A stretch of DNA of 64,000 nt from Crotophaga sulcirostris (taxonomy: Eukaryota > Chordata > Aves > Cuculiformes > Crotophagidae): assembly GCA_013397455.1 (NCBI GenBank), contig VYZB01000329.1:306620-370619 (forward strand), given 5' to 3'. The notes beneath the pieces were generated by a model. It ran no database searches and was not told the DNA's origin. It worked only from the letters and a program-made list of their open reading frames with translations. The position numbers and the translations under genes were made by a program. This document shows positions 48,874 to 61,613 of this stretch, one piece after another; position 1 is the first letter of the stretch; each line of letters opens with the position of its first letter.

Positions 48874-51800
48874 GATTCTCATATCAGAGATATCCAGAGA
48901 TATGGTTTCATTCCCAAAGTTTCTCTCCCCTACCCCAGCTGTAAACACCTCCAATAGGCAGGCAAGGGCTGCCGGTATTGAAGCTCTGCACAGCTTTGCA
49001 AGGAGCTGTTGTGCAAGTAAAAGTACAACCTTGAGCACTCTTCCAGGGGCTTTGGGGCTTTTGTGAACATGGATATTCTTCAGTCTCCATATACGCATAT
49101 ACTGAGAAGACACAAAACCAACATAAATGACTGTGCAGCTAGCCTGCTTAAATCTCTGGAGTGTAAAATTTAATACAATTGTATCAATTGGTTTGAGCCA
49201 AACACGTGTACAGCACCTACAGAGCAGTAGTCAGTATTTCCTAGATATTTCTGTTTCTCAGTGGCTGCATATAAAGGGCAGCTTATTTTATCCTTTGTAC
49301 ATTTCACTGCTCCCTGTTTTTACAGACTGGTATATCTCTAGAGAGCATAAATACAGCAACATGCATGCCCCGACGGGTCCTTTTGGTCCTGATGATTTTC
49401 TGACTAGAAGATGGTTTCTTTTTTATCCCTTAAATACACAGAAGGGTCAGGCAAAATTTTGTCTTAAGCACAGAGCCTCACAAAAACATATTCCTAATGT
49501 TATTTATATGCAATTTTTATAAGCAGAGAAGTTATCCTCTGGAACCCTGCCAAGGAAATTGTATAAGTAGGTGAGGGCCTACAAACAACTGCTAATCTCA
49601 GAGAAGGCAATGTGCTTCCATCTGCAGGGTCTTTGTTTAAAATTTTTGCTGCAGATTATATACACTGTTGAATGCATTCTCTTTGGAGGGTTGAATTTAA
49701 CTACTCTGAATATGGGCTTGCAGTCGAACTTCAGGATTGCTGCACTACACCCTATATTGTAAATACGAGTTTTTTTGAAAAGGAGTGATGAGATTTAATG
49801 TTGGAACTAACAGGAAGTTTTCAAACCCTGGAATTAAAATTGTCTGATTTTGCAAAGTTGGCAGATTTCACAGTGAAATTTGTGACTTTTTTCAATCTTG
49901 ACATCTGAAAAAAAAAAGAGACCTTTGACGGAGGGATAGAAAAAATGAATATGACTTGAGAGAAAATTTTCTTAAAACATCTTAAAAATCTCACCACTTT
50001 TGGAGATAACACTCATTCCTTCTTAAACACATTCTTCTTGTTACTGGCCAATGCTTCTGATCTGTGTCTGTTAATTTCCACTAGATATGGTTACTGGTTG
50101 CGCTCATGGTTTTGGTGGAGGTCAACAGAATATAGACACATATCATTCCCAAAGTCACCCATAAGATGACATCAAGCACATTGGATAACAAAACACTTTC
50201 CTCATCATGTACTCTTTCAAACACTTTGACATGCCCTTAAATTGATAAGTGTCACAGAAAAATTCTGTGACCACTTGGTAGGAACTCATTTCAGTAGTAT
50301 CGGCCAGAGAGTGATGAAATACAGTGTAATCAAACACGTGAGAGAAGTCCTTGGTATATGTTAGTGTTTGTAGGCCTGGGGTTCTGGTTTTGACTCAAAC
50401 CTAGTCGTGCTACTGCTAAGTAAGTGCTGCATGGCTGCTTGGCAGGATAGCAAAGTGTGTCTCATGTCCAAAACATTCCTCCTGAAAAAAAAAGTTTGGC
50501 ACTACAGTGACGGACAACCTGGGAATTGCTGATAAAGCAGAGGTGTTTTTCTCCTCCAAACAAAGATGCTAGAGTTAATTTGTTGCGGTTTTGTCTGCAC
50601 AAGACCTATTATATGGGCTGTAATTTCACGGGATGGAGACTGTGAACTCCCAGGTCACTTGTAAACCGATCACTCCCCAGCCTCTCCTCCTTGTGCTTTT
50701 AAGTGTTTTGAGCCTGGTAAATTGAAACCTGAAGAAACACAGAGCTCTGATCTCTGGGACCTCTAGAGCAAACCTGGACTTTTGCTGATTTGCTCGAGGA
50801 AGTAACTGCTTACTTACCCATAATTAACACCACAAAGCTGATCTTTGGAAGATAAAGTATGGGAGGTCAGAGACAGGATCAGGGAGAGGGGTTTCATTAG
50901 AACTGTAGCATTTGGGAACTGATTGTCTTCTCATTTGCATTAGATTAATCCAGGATTTTTTTTCACCAAAGTCAAAATTGTTATCCAACTGCAAAATCTG
51001 TCTGGATTAGAAATAGTCATTTATATCACATCTAATAGATTTTAATCCACATACTTAGTAAAAAAAGGAACAGAAAGTACTTGTAAACTACATGACTAAA
51101 CACACTTTCACTCTTATCTCACAGCAGAGGCTTCATTAGCACTTCCCTACAAGTTCTAATTTACAGCAAGGTATCAGACACACAAATAAGTATTCCAGTT
51201 GATAGGCTTACTTTACCCAAGAAACTAAGTACAGTATATTCATGACACTGAGTAAGCACTACTGAATAAACTCTGCATAAAATAATGTTTTGTTTACCAT
51301 TTTTTATTTGCATCTTGCTGCTGAGAATTAAAATCACTTCCTTGTACTAAAAAGAGAAGAAAAAAAAGGAAAAAAGCAGAAAAGAAAGAAGAAAAAAGAA
51401 AAAAAGGAAAAAGTCAAACCCCTCAGCTGGTAGAAATCAAAACAGCTTCACATGTCCCTCATTTGTACTTTGGCAGTTTGAATTCAGATTGATATCCAGT
51501 TCATATTAATAAGGAGTCAGCCCAAAATATGTGATATAATAGGCAAAAGAATCAGTTGCCATTTCTAAACTAAGACTTTCACGTACAATAACAGGAACTA
51601 AATAGGTATATAATATCTATTTATACATTCTTTTCCAACATCCAGTTTTAGCCTCAGATTCCTGCATACCACACAAATGCGGCTGCACCACACTTTTATT
51701 GTTGACAACCATTTACATCAGAAATAAAGAATCATAATTCTGAGGTTACGGCATGACTTATTTATACTACAGAACTGTGTCCTACCACATTTTAAATTTA

Positions 51801-53594
51801 CTGGATGAATAGGTTTTTTGTGCCCCTCATTTTGCATCTTTGTCACACACTGTATCCCACATTCAGGCTTTGGCATGCAAGAGCTATGCATCCCAAAGAC
51901 ATTTTCCTCATAAAACTGGCTGTTTACTTTTTGTACAGCAATACCACAAAGCTAATGCTCTTTCTTTTTAAGAGGGTCAGGGTCCTTGGGTCTATTTTAA
52001 AATGAAAAATGAAGTAGTGCAGATCAACTAAACTTCAGAACATAAATCAAATCTTAAATAATGGAATGAGTAGTCTCTAATTTCTTACCCACAATATGTG
52101 AACACTGAAGATGGATAAAGAGCCTGTTAATCTGCCCTCTTGTTTTAATCTTTATCTCAAATGTGATTCTAATACACAGGAACAGAACAGACTTGAGTTT
52201 GTGGAGTAATTTGGCTGCCAAAAACAAGTTCTAGCTTGCAAATAAGAAGGCATCATATTGCCAGTTATGGACACAATAGTCCTTTTCTATGACTATACCT
52301 TTGCTAATAAATTAACGAGTGCCAGAGAATATTTTGGATACTGCAACTCAGTCACTTACATGGTTAAATTGTAAGAATGGCCCCTGGTATGGTTTTGTTC
52401 AAATCACCTAGTATTTCCGAAACAATTCCCTGGCACAGTGCAGAAGTGAATATGGGAGAATGACCACTCAGAACAGGCAGCTTGAAATAGTCCTCATTTT
52501 GGAAATAAAGTTTAATAATACGTAAATGTCAAGACAATGCCAGCTGGCCCCATGGTCAGAGAACAGGCGCTGGCACTCTTTGCTTTGCTAGTACAAACCT
52601 GGCCTGTACAACTAACACACCTCAGCACAGGAACACTGTATTTCTGGATGCCTCATCCCAGAGGCCCTACCAAGTGAAAGGAAATCTGTGAAAGAAAAGA
52701 GCAACAGAAATGTCCAGATGGCTTTCCCCCACACACTTAAAGCTTCATATTTTGTAGCTGACTGAAGGACAACAGTAACATTGAGAATACCAATATCTTA
52801 TGTCTACATTCCTGACTGTAAATACCTGTAGTCATCATATGGCTTCTTCACAAATGCACTTCAGTGCTTATTTTGGGTAGCTCAGCCCAACTCAAGACAC
52901 ATCCAGGAGTTTCCAGTCTGCTTGCAGACCCTCTGTATATGGCAGTTAAATCTTGCTTTTAGTTCAAGGGTTACTGATGCCTTTGCCGGGTCTTCCTTGC
53001 TGTGTGCTCGTTCTTCTCTGGGTACAGATGCCACATACCCGTGCCAGCCTCCTCTACCTATCTCACCAGCAATGCTGAAGGCAGCAGATGTTCCTAGAGC
53101 ATCCCGAAGACCACAATAAGTACTAATAAATTCATCCTCCCTCTAGCCATTTCCCAAACAATAAGAGCGCTTCTCCCTATTTCCTCTCAGGTTAGTGTGA
53201 TATTGAGGGGTGGTCTCCACCCACCTGCTCTGTTGTTCATCCTCCTCCTGGAGAAACTATAACTGTAGACCAATGCTGAGGGCACTTGCCTGGAACTTTA
53301 TTACACCAAAGTAAGCTTGTTTTTGTCAAAGGAAACAAGGATATTTAAACTAATCTACAAAATTATTAAGCTGGGCCATTTGTAGCAAATGCAAATCTGA
53401 GGCATCGCAGGCAAGAATGAAAAAAAATTGTTTGGGGTGTGCAGTTTCTGTATAAAAGGTAAGATGCCTCTCATGCAAGGGAAGCAAGCTCAATATCTCA
53501 ATAGTAGACTTCATTCCCCTTGTAAACTTTTTTCTGTACTACTCAAGATGTAACCTACTAGAACTCAGTTCATATTCATATTACCTACTCTTAC
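48874..53594. other. Unique sequence without recognised gene
   Basis: About 4.7 kb. A 131-codon open frame (49127-49522 +) is near the length expected by chance and has no recognisable domain. A purine-rich tract sits at 51349-51413. Near 53028 a good acceptor (TTCTTCTCTGGGTACAG) is followed directly by ATG and, about 100 bp on, by AATAAA; this could mimic a terminal exon, but the frame after the ATG closes after 16 codons. Confidence 0.45.
51349..51413. repeat. Purine (A/G) tract
   Basis: About 65 bases made almost only of A and G, with one C interruption at 51377. Low-complexity sequence, probably a decayed poly-A or microsatellite. Confidence 0.85.
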
Positions 53595-53661
53595 CTCCCA
53601 GAAGCTGATGGTTTCAGGACTGGTTATGTCTTCAGCAGGATGGCTACTGCCACTACAACTC
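53595..53661 (-). other. Candidate 67-nt coding exon, minus strand
   Basis: On the minus strand, a pyrimidine-rich acceptor (CCTTCCTTGCTTCCTTGATGTTAG) in which the last 14 bases are CTTCCTTGATGTTAG minus one abuts the segment at 53661. A strong donor, CTGGGAG|GTAAGAGTAG, closes it at 53595. One frame (one leading base, then 22 codons) is open throughout and reads 'SCSGSSHPAED...SPETISFWE'; the other two contain stops. The amino-acid mix is protein-like (Ser, Glu, Pro, Thr), but I recognise no family, and there is no partner exon. Confidence 0.25.
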
Positions 53662-53944
53662 CTAACATCAAGGAAGCAAGGAAGGTGCGTACTCTACCAT
53701 AAACTCATCCCATTGTAGTTCTTCATGGACTTCTGAAGACTTTTTACTAAGCAGACCATAATCAGTAACGAAGGAACGTGAGCGAATTCAAATGGAGAAC
53801 CTCAAAGGGAAATCTTCACAACAGCAAGTGCTCTACAGTGTTCTTCAATTCATGTTCTCTTTTTTCTCCTTTTTGAGGCAGAAAAAAATTGCAAAAAAGA
53901 AAAACGTTGGGAAAGGGTTCTAATTTGAAAATAAAGAACAGTAG

Positions 53945-54514
53945 AGAACCTGTCGGAACTTCTGGACGAGGGAATTGACTGTGCCCCTGTACTCAGCACT
54001 GGTGAGGCCGCACCTCGAGCGCTGTGTTGAGTTTTGGGCCCCTCACTACAAGAAGGAAATTGAGGGGCTGGAGCGCGTCCAGAGAGGACAACAAGGCTGG
54101 TGAAGGGACTGGAGAACAAGTCTTATGAGGAGCAGCTGAGGGAACTGGGGCTGGTTAGCCTTGAGAAGAGAAGGCTGAGGGGAGACCTCATCACTGTCTA
54201 CAACTACCTGAAAGGGGGTTGTAGCGAGGTGAGTGTTCGTCTCTTCTCCCAAGTGACAGGTGATAGGACAAGGGGAAATGGCTGCAAGTTGCACCAAGGG
54301 AGTTTCAGACTTGACATTAGGAAAAATTTCTTTACTGAAACAGTGGTCAGGCACTGGCAGAGGCTGCTCGGGGGGGGGGGGGTGGCTGAGTCCCCATCCC
54401 TGGAAGCATTTAAAAGGGGTAGATGAGTTCCTCAGGGATATGGTTTAGTAAGTGGACAAGAATGGTCGGACTCGATGATCTCAGAGGTCTTTTCCATCCA
54501 GATGATTCTATTAA
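53945..54514 (+). mobile_element. CR1 retrotransposon 3' end, plus strand, well preserved
   Basis: Plus-strand CR1 C-terminal ORF2 and 3' UTR. In order: '[20 protein letters not shown]' region (about 53985-54050), '[20 protein letters not shown]' (54154-54220), '[13 protein letters not shown]' (54241-54280), '[19 protein letters not shown]' (54313-54368) and the closing block with GGACTCGATGATCTCAGAGG (about 54465-54490). It ends in GATGATTCTATTAAG near 54500-54514. A 13-G run at 54370-54382 replaces the usual short 'CCAGGGAGGTGG' stretch and shifts the frame. Apart from that and a few changes it is close to the family consensus as I remember it, so it is one of the younger copies. 5'-truncated near 53945. 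Confidence 0.93.
54370..54382 (+). repeat. G13 homopolymer inside a CR1 copy
   Basis: Thirteen G in a row, where CR1 normally has a short mixed G/A stretch. It causes a frameshift in the ORF2 C-terminus. Such runs are also prone to assembly and sequencing error. Confidence 0.9.
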
Positions 54515-56184
54515 GAATCTTTGTTGGCTATAACTTTATGAACAAAATGGGAGCAATATACTCTTGAGGGACAGCTGAAGAACAGGACTGAGTGGATATG
54601 TTACTTGAATCATACTTGACTCAAACCTTCTTGTTAATAAAACTCTCCACTGTCAAAAATCCATCAAGGGAGTTCCTGTATTCAAACGGACGGCAAATTA
54701 AACATATCACTAACCTCAGGGAACCTAGGAATACCAAAACAAGGGATATTTTTAGCCTGCTTGGCTACTTGGGGGTGGTAAGTGTCTGCTCTCATTAAAA
54801 TCTCACAACTGTTTCTCCCAAATGTCAAAATTGTAAAGCTGTTGACTGATGCAGCTGAGATAACCCGGGCAATGAAAGCCCACTGCTTTAGGTGACAGTG
54901 GTCTCCCCATGACAGTGCTAGGGAGCTGATTTAGATTTAAGGGAAATTAGAATTCCTTCCAAGTTGAATTAGGATACCTTCATGATCCAGCTCATGTCCT
55001 GGGTAGCTCTTGAACTTTTTGTCTTCACTTCATGATCGTGCTCTTTGCTTCATGGGTTTCAGGGTTGTGCATAAACCAAGGCCAGGATTTCCAGGCAAGT
55101 ATAAGCTCATGCTATGCAAATCAGAAAAAAAAAAGAAAAAAAAAAAGAAATGGCTCAACCAAACCAGCAGTTCAAAAATGCATCCGCCGTGGGCAGGAAG
55201 CCAACTGTAATGTCGGAAAATACAGAACAGAATATGTACAAAACCAGCTCTGTCATTGTGGAAATGCATACCAGAACATGTATAATATCTGTATCTGTGT
55301 TAAAAAAATAATTTTGGATGTGCATGTGCACATTGGTGCATGGAAAGAGAGATTTCATTCCTTCTCTGAGTAAGGAACTGAATTATTCTTTTCTAAATGT
55401 CACGATTTTTTCATTGTTTGAACAGGGATAGGAAGGTAAAACTATACTCCCAGTTCAATTCCTTCCTATCTCTGTTTCTCTAATGTTTCTACTACTTTAG
55501 GCTCCTTTACATTCTGGGGTATCAAACAACTGCAGAGATATTATAAACCACAGGAGCTGATGTTGCTTGTTATCCAACCATTCTGAAAGTTCAAAGGAGA
55601 ACTAAAGGTGTCTGAATCATGGGGAGAAGATGGTGAGTTGGAAAGTGTATTTAAGGTAGTCACAGAGGAACATACTGGAGAAAGGAATTTCCTAGGAATG
55701 GGGCATTCTTGCACATATGGGGTTGAGAGGATGGGTGTGGAAAGAACATGTGCTTGTCCATCTTGCACTCAACTGAGCTGAATAATGTCTGGCAGAGCTC
55801 AGCATGCACAGTGCACAGCAGCCAGAGTTGGCATTTTGTCAGGTTTGCCCAGAACACGAATCTGAAAAGTTTGGGATTCAGTTCAGAGTCTCAAAATCAC
55901 CATGTGTGAGGAGGCTCAAAATGCCACAGCTAGGCTGCACTTACATAAGACTATTAAATTAATTAGTCTTGCAGCACGGAACGAAATGTAATTCAATCGT
56001 GGTGATAGGTTGATAGATTAATCACAATTTACAGCCTTGTAAAGGCAGGGAAAAAAAAGAAAAAAAAAAGAAGAAAGAAAAGAAAATAAAAAGAAAAATA
56101 TTCCAGTACTCAAAGACTTTAGCTTCCAGTAATAACTAAATGTTTTAATGATATTTTTGAAAAAGAAACTGTTTGTCCCTTTTT

Positions 56185-56224
56185 CCTCAGTTTTTCAGTT
56201 AAAAATAAAACTGAGGTTTAACTG
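56185..56224. repeat. Two overlapping inverted repeats (alternative stems)
   Basis: CCTCAGTTTT (56185-56194) pairs perfectly with AAAACTGAGG (56207-56216) across a 12-base loop. CAGTTAAA (56196-56203) pairs perfectly with TTTAACTG (56217-56224). The two stems interlock and cannot fully form together, giving either alternative hairpins or a pseudoknot-like fold if transcribed. Confidence 0.5.
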
Positions 56225-57121
56225 TTTTCAGTTTCAAAAAAAAAGAAAGAAAAACTAAAAGGAGACAATTTTTTTCTTTTGAAAAGAAGCTTTGATACCT
56301 GGAAACATTTTTTATTTCCTCGTTTCACTTTCAAAAATTAAAAAATTTTGATTAAATTGACTTTTCCTTGAAAAAATATTCAACTGAAAAAATCAGCTAC
56401 CTTTAGTGCTAATCCTGGGATAATATACTCTTCCTCTAAATGAGACATGAACTTTCTTACATTGTTTTTTAATAATCAAAAAAACCAGCTTGAATTTAAG
56501 AAACTGAAAGTTCATTATAGTCTTGATAACCCAAAAAATCTTTGTAGAATTTGAGAAGGGAAAAGTACTATTTTGGGCCCTAAGACTTTCACATCCCATT
56601 CACCAGTCAACAACAAAGACATCTCAGTGACAAAATCCCAATATTGTCTAACCTGTATGTGTTATAAGAAAAATACATATATAACTTTAAAAAGTGATTT
56701 TATATGTTATTACTTCTAACAGCAAAGGTGTGGGCTCATTCCCTGAAATGCTGTTCATTGTACGGGACATCTATAAATATTTTTGCTGTTTCACAATAAT
56801 GTGCAGTTTCTTCATTTTGGTTGAAAATTACTTACATCAATAATAAGAGTGAGTTTGAATTCTCTGAGTTGTTTACTGCAGTGGCAGAAGTCCCCTGAAT
56901 GCAATTATCTTGGATGAGGGTTTTCATGTCCCTCACTCCGAGCCTTGCTAAGACAATGTGTTTTGCCCTCAGTTGACTGAGAGGGACTGAGTTGCAGAGA
57001 ATAGGGCTTCAATGCTTCCTGAAAGTGTGACAGCTTCAAAGTATGTCCAATGAGACCCCAGAACCACCAGTCATTTTGGAAAAATGTTCTCGCTGCTTCT
57101 CTGATCCATTGTCTTTTTCAG

Positions 57122-57311
57122 AGTGGCACAACTGTGTTTGCTGTGCGCAATTCCCAATAAACTGATTGATGTGGAAGGCAAGCCAGGAAAATCTCAGCTC
57201 CACCCCATTTTGCATGTTTCATGGTCCAAAAGGTTCAATAACTGCCCAGCTGGGGAATGTATTTTTTTTCCTTTCTGTACATACTCCTTCTGTAATTTGC
57301 ATTATTATTGA
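57122..57311 (+). other. Open frame after a strong acceptor (candidate terminal exon)
   Basis: Acceptor TTGTCTTTTTCAG ends at 57121. One frame (starting one base in) then stays open for about 62 codons to a stop at 57309-57311, beginning 'VAQLCLLCAIPNKLIDVEGK'. AATAAA occurs inside at about 57156. No family recognised; chance cannot be excluded. Confidence 0.15.
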
Positions 57312-57968
57312 GTAAGTCACACACTACTGACTTCGTTCTACAGCTTGTAACTCTTTACGTAGTTTCCCACCTCCCACACCACAAGAGAAATGCCACCAGT
57401 CATGAGATGTTCTTGTGAACAGGAACAAAGTGATCATATGGATCCTTTGATTAACTCTTGCTACACATACACCCACCTTGTTTCATCATCGAAATGAAAT
57501 CTGCAAGCAGTCAAAATGCTTGCGTGCAGCCCTGAGCTGCAGTGACATTTGTATTATGTTCAGCTCTCGTTGCAGTATTGTATAACCACCACCACTACAG
57601 CTTACGTCTTCAGTCCTTCTTAGGTTACATGACCAACACTGAGATTAGGAACAGGTTTTAAAAGATGTCCACATACTGGTAATTTATCACACACACATTA
57701 CCCAAATAAATAATACACACATATATATCAACTTAATTGCTGCACATGTAAGTACCTGATTTCACATAATGAATACTTCAAGGAAGCTTATAACCCAATA
57801 GATATTAATTACTGTGTCTGAACAAGAGGCCCCACTTTTCTCCTAAACGTGCTACATTCAATGGGGTATTGAATTTATGCTGCTGCTCATCACTGTGGGG
57901 CCTAAGAATTTTATTTATTAAAACAAAATCAAGAATGAAATCCCCAGAAGAAAGGATTTTTTTTTGGA

Positions 57969-57986
57969 GGGAGGGAGGGCGGTGGG
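57969..57986 (+). other. G-quadruplex motif
   Basis: Four GGG runs at 57969-57971, 57973-57975, 57977-57979 and 57984-57986, with loops of 1, 1 and 4 bases. This fits the G3N1-7 rule. It lies in a G/A-rich stretch directly after a T-run. Confidence 0.75.
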
Positions 57987-58221
57987 AAAGAGGGGAGAGG
58001 GTATGATAGTTTAGAAGGAAGACCCGAAGAATATAACTTTGCAGATTTTATTTATGTTGTTTTATCTGTATTGCTTTGGTGTCAAGGGATAAAAGCATTG
58101 TAATTCTTAATCTTCGGAACAAAAAACTCTTCTGCCTGGTTATAATTCTGGATAACTTGCAAATTTTTTAGTTTGCACCAGTGTAACTTAGAGCTGATGA
58201 TGTTTTTTTCCCCGGTAGCAG

Positions 58222-58308
58222 GTTTGTACCATCATCAAGAGCTGGATTTCTCCCCAGGAGCGGACCCTTCTCCATGGATTGCCCCACACAGCACCAGTAA
58301 CAGCACAG
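58222..58308 (+). other. Candidate 87-nt coding exon, plus strand
   Basis: Acceptor TTTTTTTCCCCGGTAGCAG ends at 58221 and donor AGCACAG|GTACCC begins at 58309. The 87-bp segment is a multiple of three and two frames are open: one reads 'LYHHQELDFSPGADPSP...', the other 'VCTIIKSWISPQERTLLHG...'. It is richer in GC than its surroundings (about 54%), with a protein-like amino-acid mix. The donor is only average (GTACCC). I recognise no family; a cassette exon of a neighbouring gene is possible. Confidence 0.22.
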
Positions 58309-60948
58309 GTACCCATGTTTCCTCCCAGGAGGAAATTACAGCTTCTCTGGGGCCACCCTCAATTTCAGGGGAATTTTGAATGATTTAGGATCACTACAAA
58401 TTTCTGGTCATGATCCCAGTAAGTCTGAAGAGGATGCAGTTTTGCAGCCTGAAGGTGCATTAGGCATAATAGCCCCACTTGTGTTTTGCTCTGCTAAAAG
58501 GACACCATTATCCTAAGTCCCTGGTAATTGCTGAACTGTTACACTTTAGCAAATTTCCATGAAAGATATACAAGTCCCCAGAGATGTTCTGGCACAGAAG
58601 TGTTAAGTGCAGTATCCTTATTTTTTAAGTAGGTGATTCTTTCTACATAAATGTCCCATGCACAAAGGTAAGATGACCCTCTGGAGACATTAAACAGCCT
58701 TTTTACCTCCTCTGTGCCTTGTTCACAGCCAGCCAGCATCCTACCTTCCCACTCCAGCCCTGCTTTGCTTATTTGTGTTTATGGTACACAAGGCGGTAGA
58801 TAAACAAAAAGGGGTTTTAGACAGTTTCTGTTCTTAGCTGGAACTTTCAGTTACACATTAGGGAACAGAAGTGTGGTACGACCCTCTGTTTATTTGTGGT
58901 TCTTTTAAGTGATGTCCAGAGACCTACATTTCATGGTTGTTTGAAAGTTTATATAACAGTGGGAAGCTGTTAAACAGCAGTTTACCTTCATTTTTTTGCT
59001 TTTTTTTTTCCTTCATGTAAAGGATTTGAAATTAACACTCATTCTGCCATATTATTTTAGTTATTACTCAACATTCTCCAGGTTTTCTTTTCCCCTAGAA
59101 TTTATGTTTCCATTAAGTAATGATAAGACCATTCATGTCAACAAATTTAAAATCTGTTAAGTAATTCTATGTACATTAAAACAGCCCTTGAAATATTTAC
59201 AATTAATTGCTGTTCTTCTCTCAGAAAAAAATTGTTTTATAATTAAAAAGAAAAATCTGCATTGTTCAATAAATAAGGTAGCCTATAAATAAGGCAAAAA
59301 GTATTTCAAAAAAAGAACTAAATATTTTTTTTCATTTCCTTGCATTCTATTGAGTAATATGTAATTCAATCTTAAACTAACTGGATATGTTATTTGAAAC
59401 GTTCACAACGTTCTTGCATGTCTCCCAGTTCCTAAATATTTTTCATGTACAAACACTCTTAGGATCTCTATAACTCTGTATTTAGGATATAAGCTTTTTT
59501 TTCACATGCCTAAAATCTCCCTTTTTTTCTTTGTATAATTTGACTCTCATTCTGTTTTCTTGAGTCAATAGTATTTTTGCTTTCCTGCACGATCCACTAT
59601 TTTTACTGCATTATATAGCTGCAGCTCCTTCCAACAGAGAAAACTTCTTTAATTTAAAAAAAAAAAGTTAAAAAAATAAATTGAAATTAAATATATACTT
59701 TATTTACAAGCCAGATCTTAATGCAGAGTCACTTTGCGGTATTGGCTATGTTTTTTTGCTTCAAATGATTTCAAACCTTCAAGCTAAGAAACATAAAACA
59801 ACCTTAATGTAAATCATTTAGCTTATAAACTTGATTTTGACTAAAAAATAACTGCATAAAAACTGCCAAAATTTTAATGAAAAGTATGCATTTTCTTGGC
59901 TCCTTGTAATAGGATGAAAGAAAACCCACTTTTTAATTATGATTTTAAGTGTTTGGAAAATAATTTTAAACTTCAGTCTGAAAGACAAGCCAGTTATGTT
60001 GTTTTTAAAATTATTTGTGTCCAGGAATTTTTCTGGGAGAACATAAATGGAATTCATAGTAAAATAAATTTAATATAATTCCATCACTTTTTTGGAAAGC
60101 TCACATGACACAGCCATATCCCATTAATTCACAGCAATCACTAGAAGGCCAACTGAAAACTACAGAATAATATAAGCTAGAGCCAAAAAATTTAAACGGT
60201 TCACTACGCAAGACCTCATTTATTTTAGTTTTTTTTCTTTTTAGAAAAAAAGGACATATTGTCTTCCCCTTGTTAACTTTGTACAATAACTTTAATTCAA
60301 ATGACTGTATTTTATAAAAACAATTACGTTTTAGGGTCATGAATTCTCACGGTATAACATTATGTGTTTATATTTTTTCTGGAACGCTTCTGGATGCAGA
60401 TTCAGACTGTGCTACAAACGTGAAATATTCTTCACTGCAAAGCAATGACTGAAACAAAATTTCACTTCTAAAGTTGCTGAAAGCTCCAGAGTTCCCGAAG
60501 ACAATTTTTTCTTGTTATCATTACTAGTATTTGTCAAGCTATTTCTTCTATTCTCTAACTCTTCCTGAAAGAAAACGTTGGTGAGTGACAGAACAGCCAA
60601 TCCAATGTCATTAAAACTGGCTGTAATAAACCTTACTATAGTGAAACTGCACTAAGACTGCAACAAAACAAAAATTGCAGAGCATGTTTTTTTTTTTAAT
60701 GTGTACACTACATTTACAGAGCCGCTTGAAAAGCCAAAGTTTTTAGAGGGGGAAACAGCCACATTGAATATCTTAATAGGTAATAAGAAAAATAATAAGG
60801 ATCTCCGAGGACGACCACCAGTACAACTCACAACTGTGACTTTTGAACATTGAACCTAAGTTTGGCTGAGAGTTAAAAGGCAGATGTGGTGTGAGCGCTC
60901 TAATTCACAGTTAATAACTTCCCCCTCCTCAAACATATACAAGGGGGG

Positions 60949-60969
60949 AAAAAAAAAAAAAAAAAAAAA
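60949..60969 (+). repeat. A21 homopolymer
   Basis: Twenty-one A in a row, preceded by six G. The left side shows no retroposed sequence that I recognise. Confidence 0.85.
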
Positions 60970-61229
60970 GAGATTCAAAAGATAGAAAGCCCTGTTTAGG
61001 CCAACAAGTTGTTAAATTTCTCAAGCAAGGACAGTTTTCTAAGTACAATCATTTCCTCCAACAAGGTAACTCATGTAAACACCATCAGGGTCGTATTGTT
61101 TGTTCTGCGCTGCCAGATGGGGGATATAAACCATGCAGAAACAATTTCAGATTTCCACCCTGATTAGTTCATCTCGAATATTTTCACAGTGTGAATCTCG
61201 AAGTCAGAAGTTTACATAATGGTTATAAA

Positions 61230-61613
61230 TTAGGGAGAAATCCTGCTGCCAAGAAAGTCACACTCAGGCAAACAAACTGTCTCCTTCTTAACATGTTTTA
61301 GGTGTTGCTTATCAAACGCATTCACAGCTGTAGGTGGAAAAAGAGCTTCAACTCCTGCCCAGTTTTTTAGGTTACTGTTTTCCCATTGCAGGCTGTTTAG
61401 TGGTGATTTACCCGGTGAGGAGCCTCTCAGCCCCAGCCCCATCCATGCCCACAGGAGGAGGCTTGTGATAGCCGACAGCTCCCCCCGTGGGTCGATTGAA
61501 AGCCCACAGCCTCGCGAAAACCTTCGAGGAGCTCTGATCCGCATCCGTGGGCCAGGGAGAAACTTCACCGAGCAAAAGTATTCTCCTCTACTCCCACTCC
61601 GAGAGTCCTTCAT
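61230..61613 (-). other. 127-codon open frame, unrecognised
   Basis: ATG-started frame on the minus strand, over a segment with several CpG dinucleotides (61430-61600). It has an Arg-rich first third ('PRMRIRAPRRFSRGC'), a short hydrophobic stretch ('AITSLLLWAWMGLGL') and no known domain. It lies about 1.6 kb left of the CpG island, so a gene-associated role is conceivable. Length alone is within chance for this composition. Confidence 0.15.

Noticed and set aside
49127..49522. 131-codon plus-strand open frame
   Set aside because: Length is near the chance maximum for this composition; no domain, no splice context and no recognisable family.
54046..54354. 102-codon minus-strand frame
   Set aside because: Antisense of the CR1 copy at 53945-54514.
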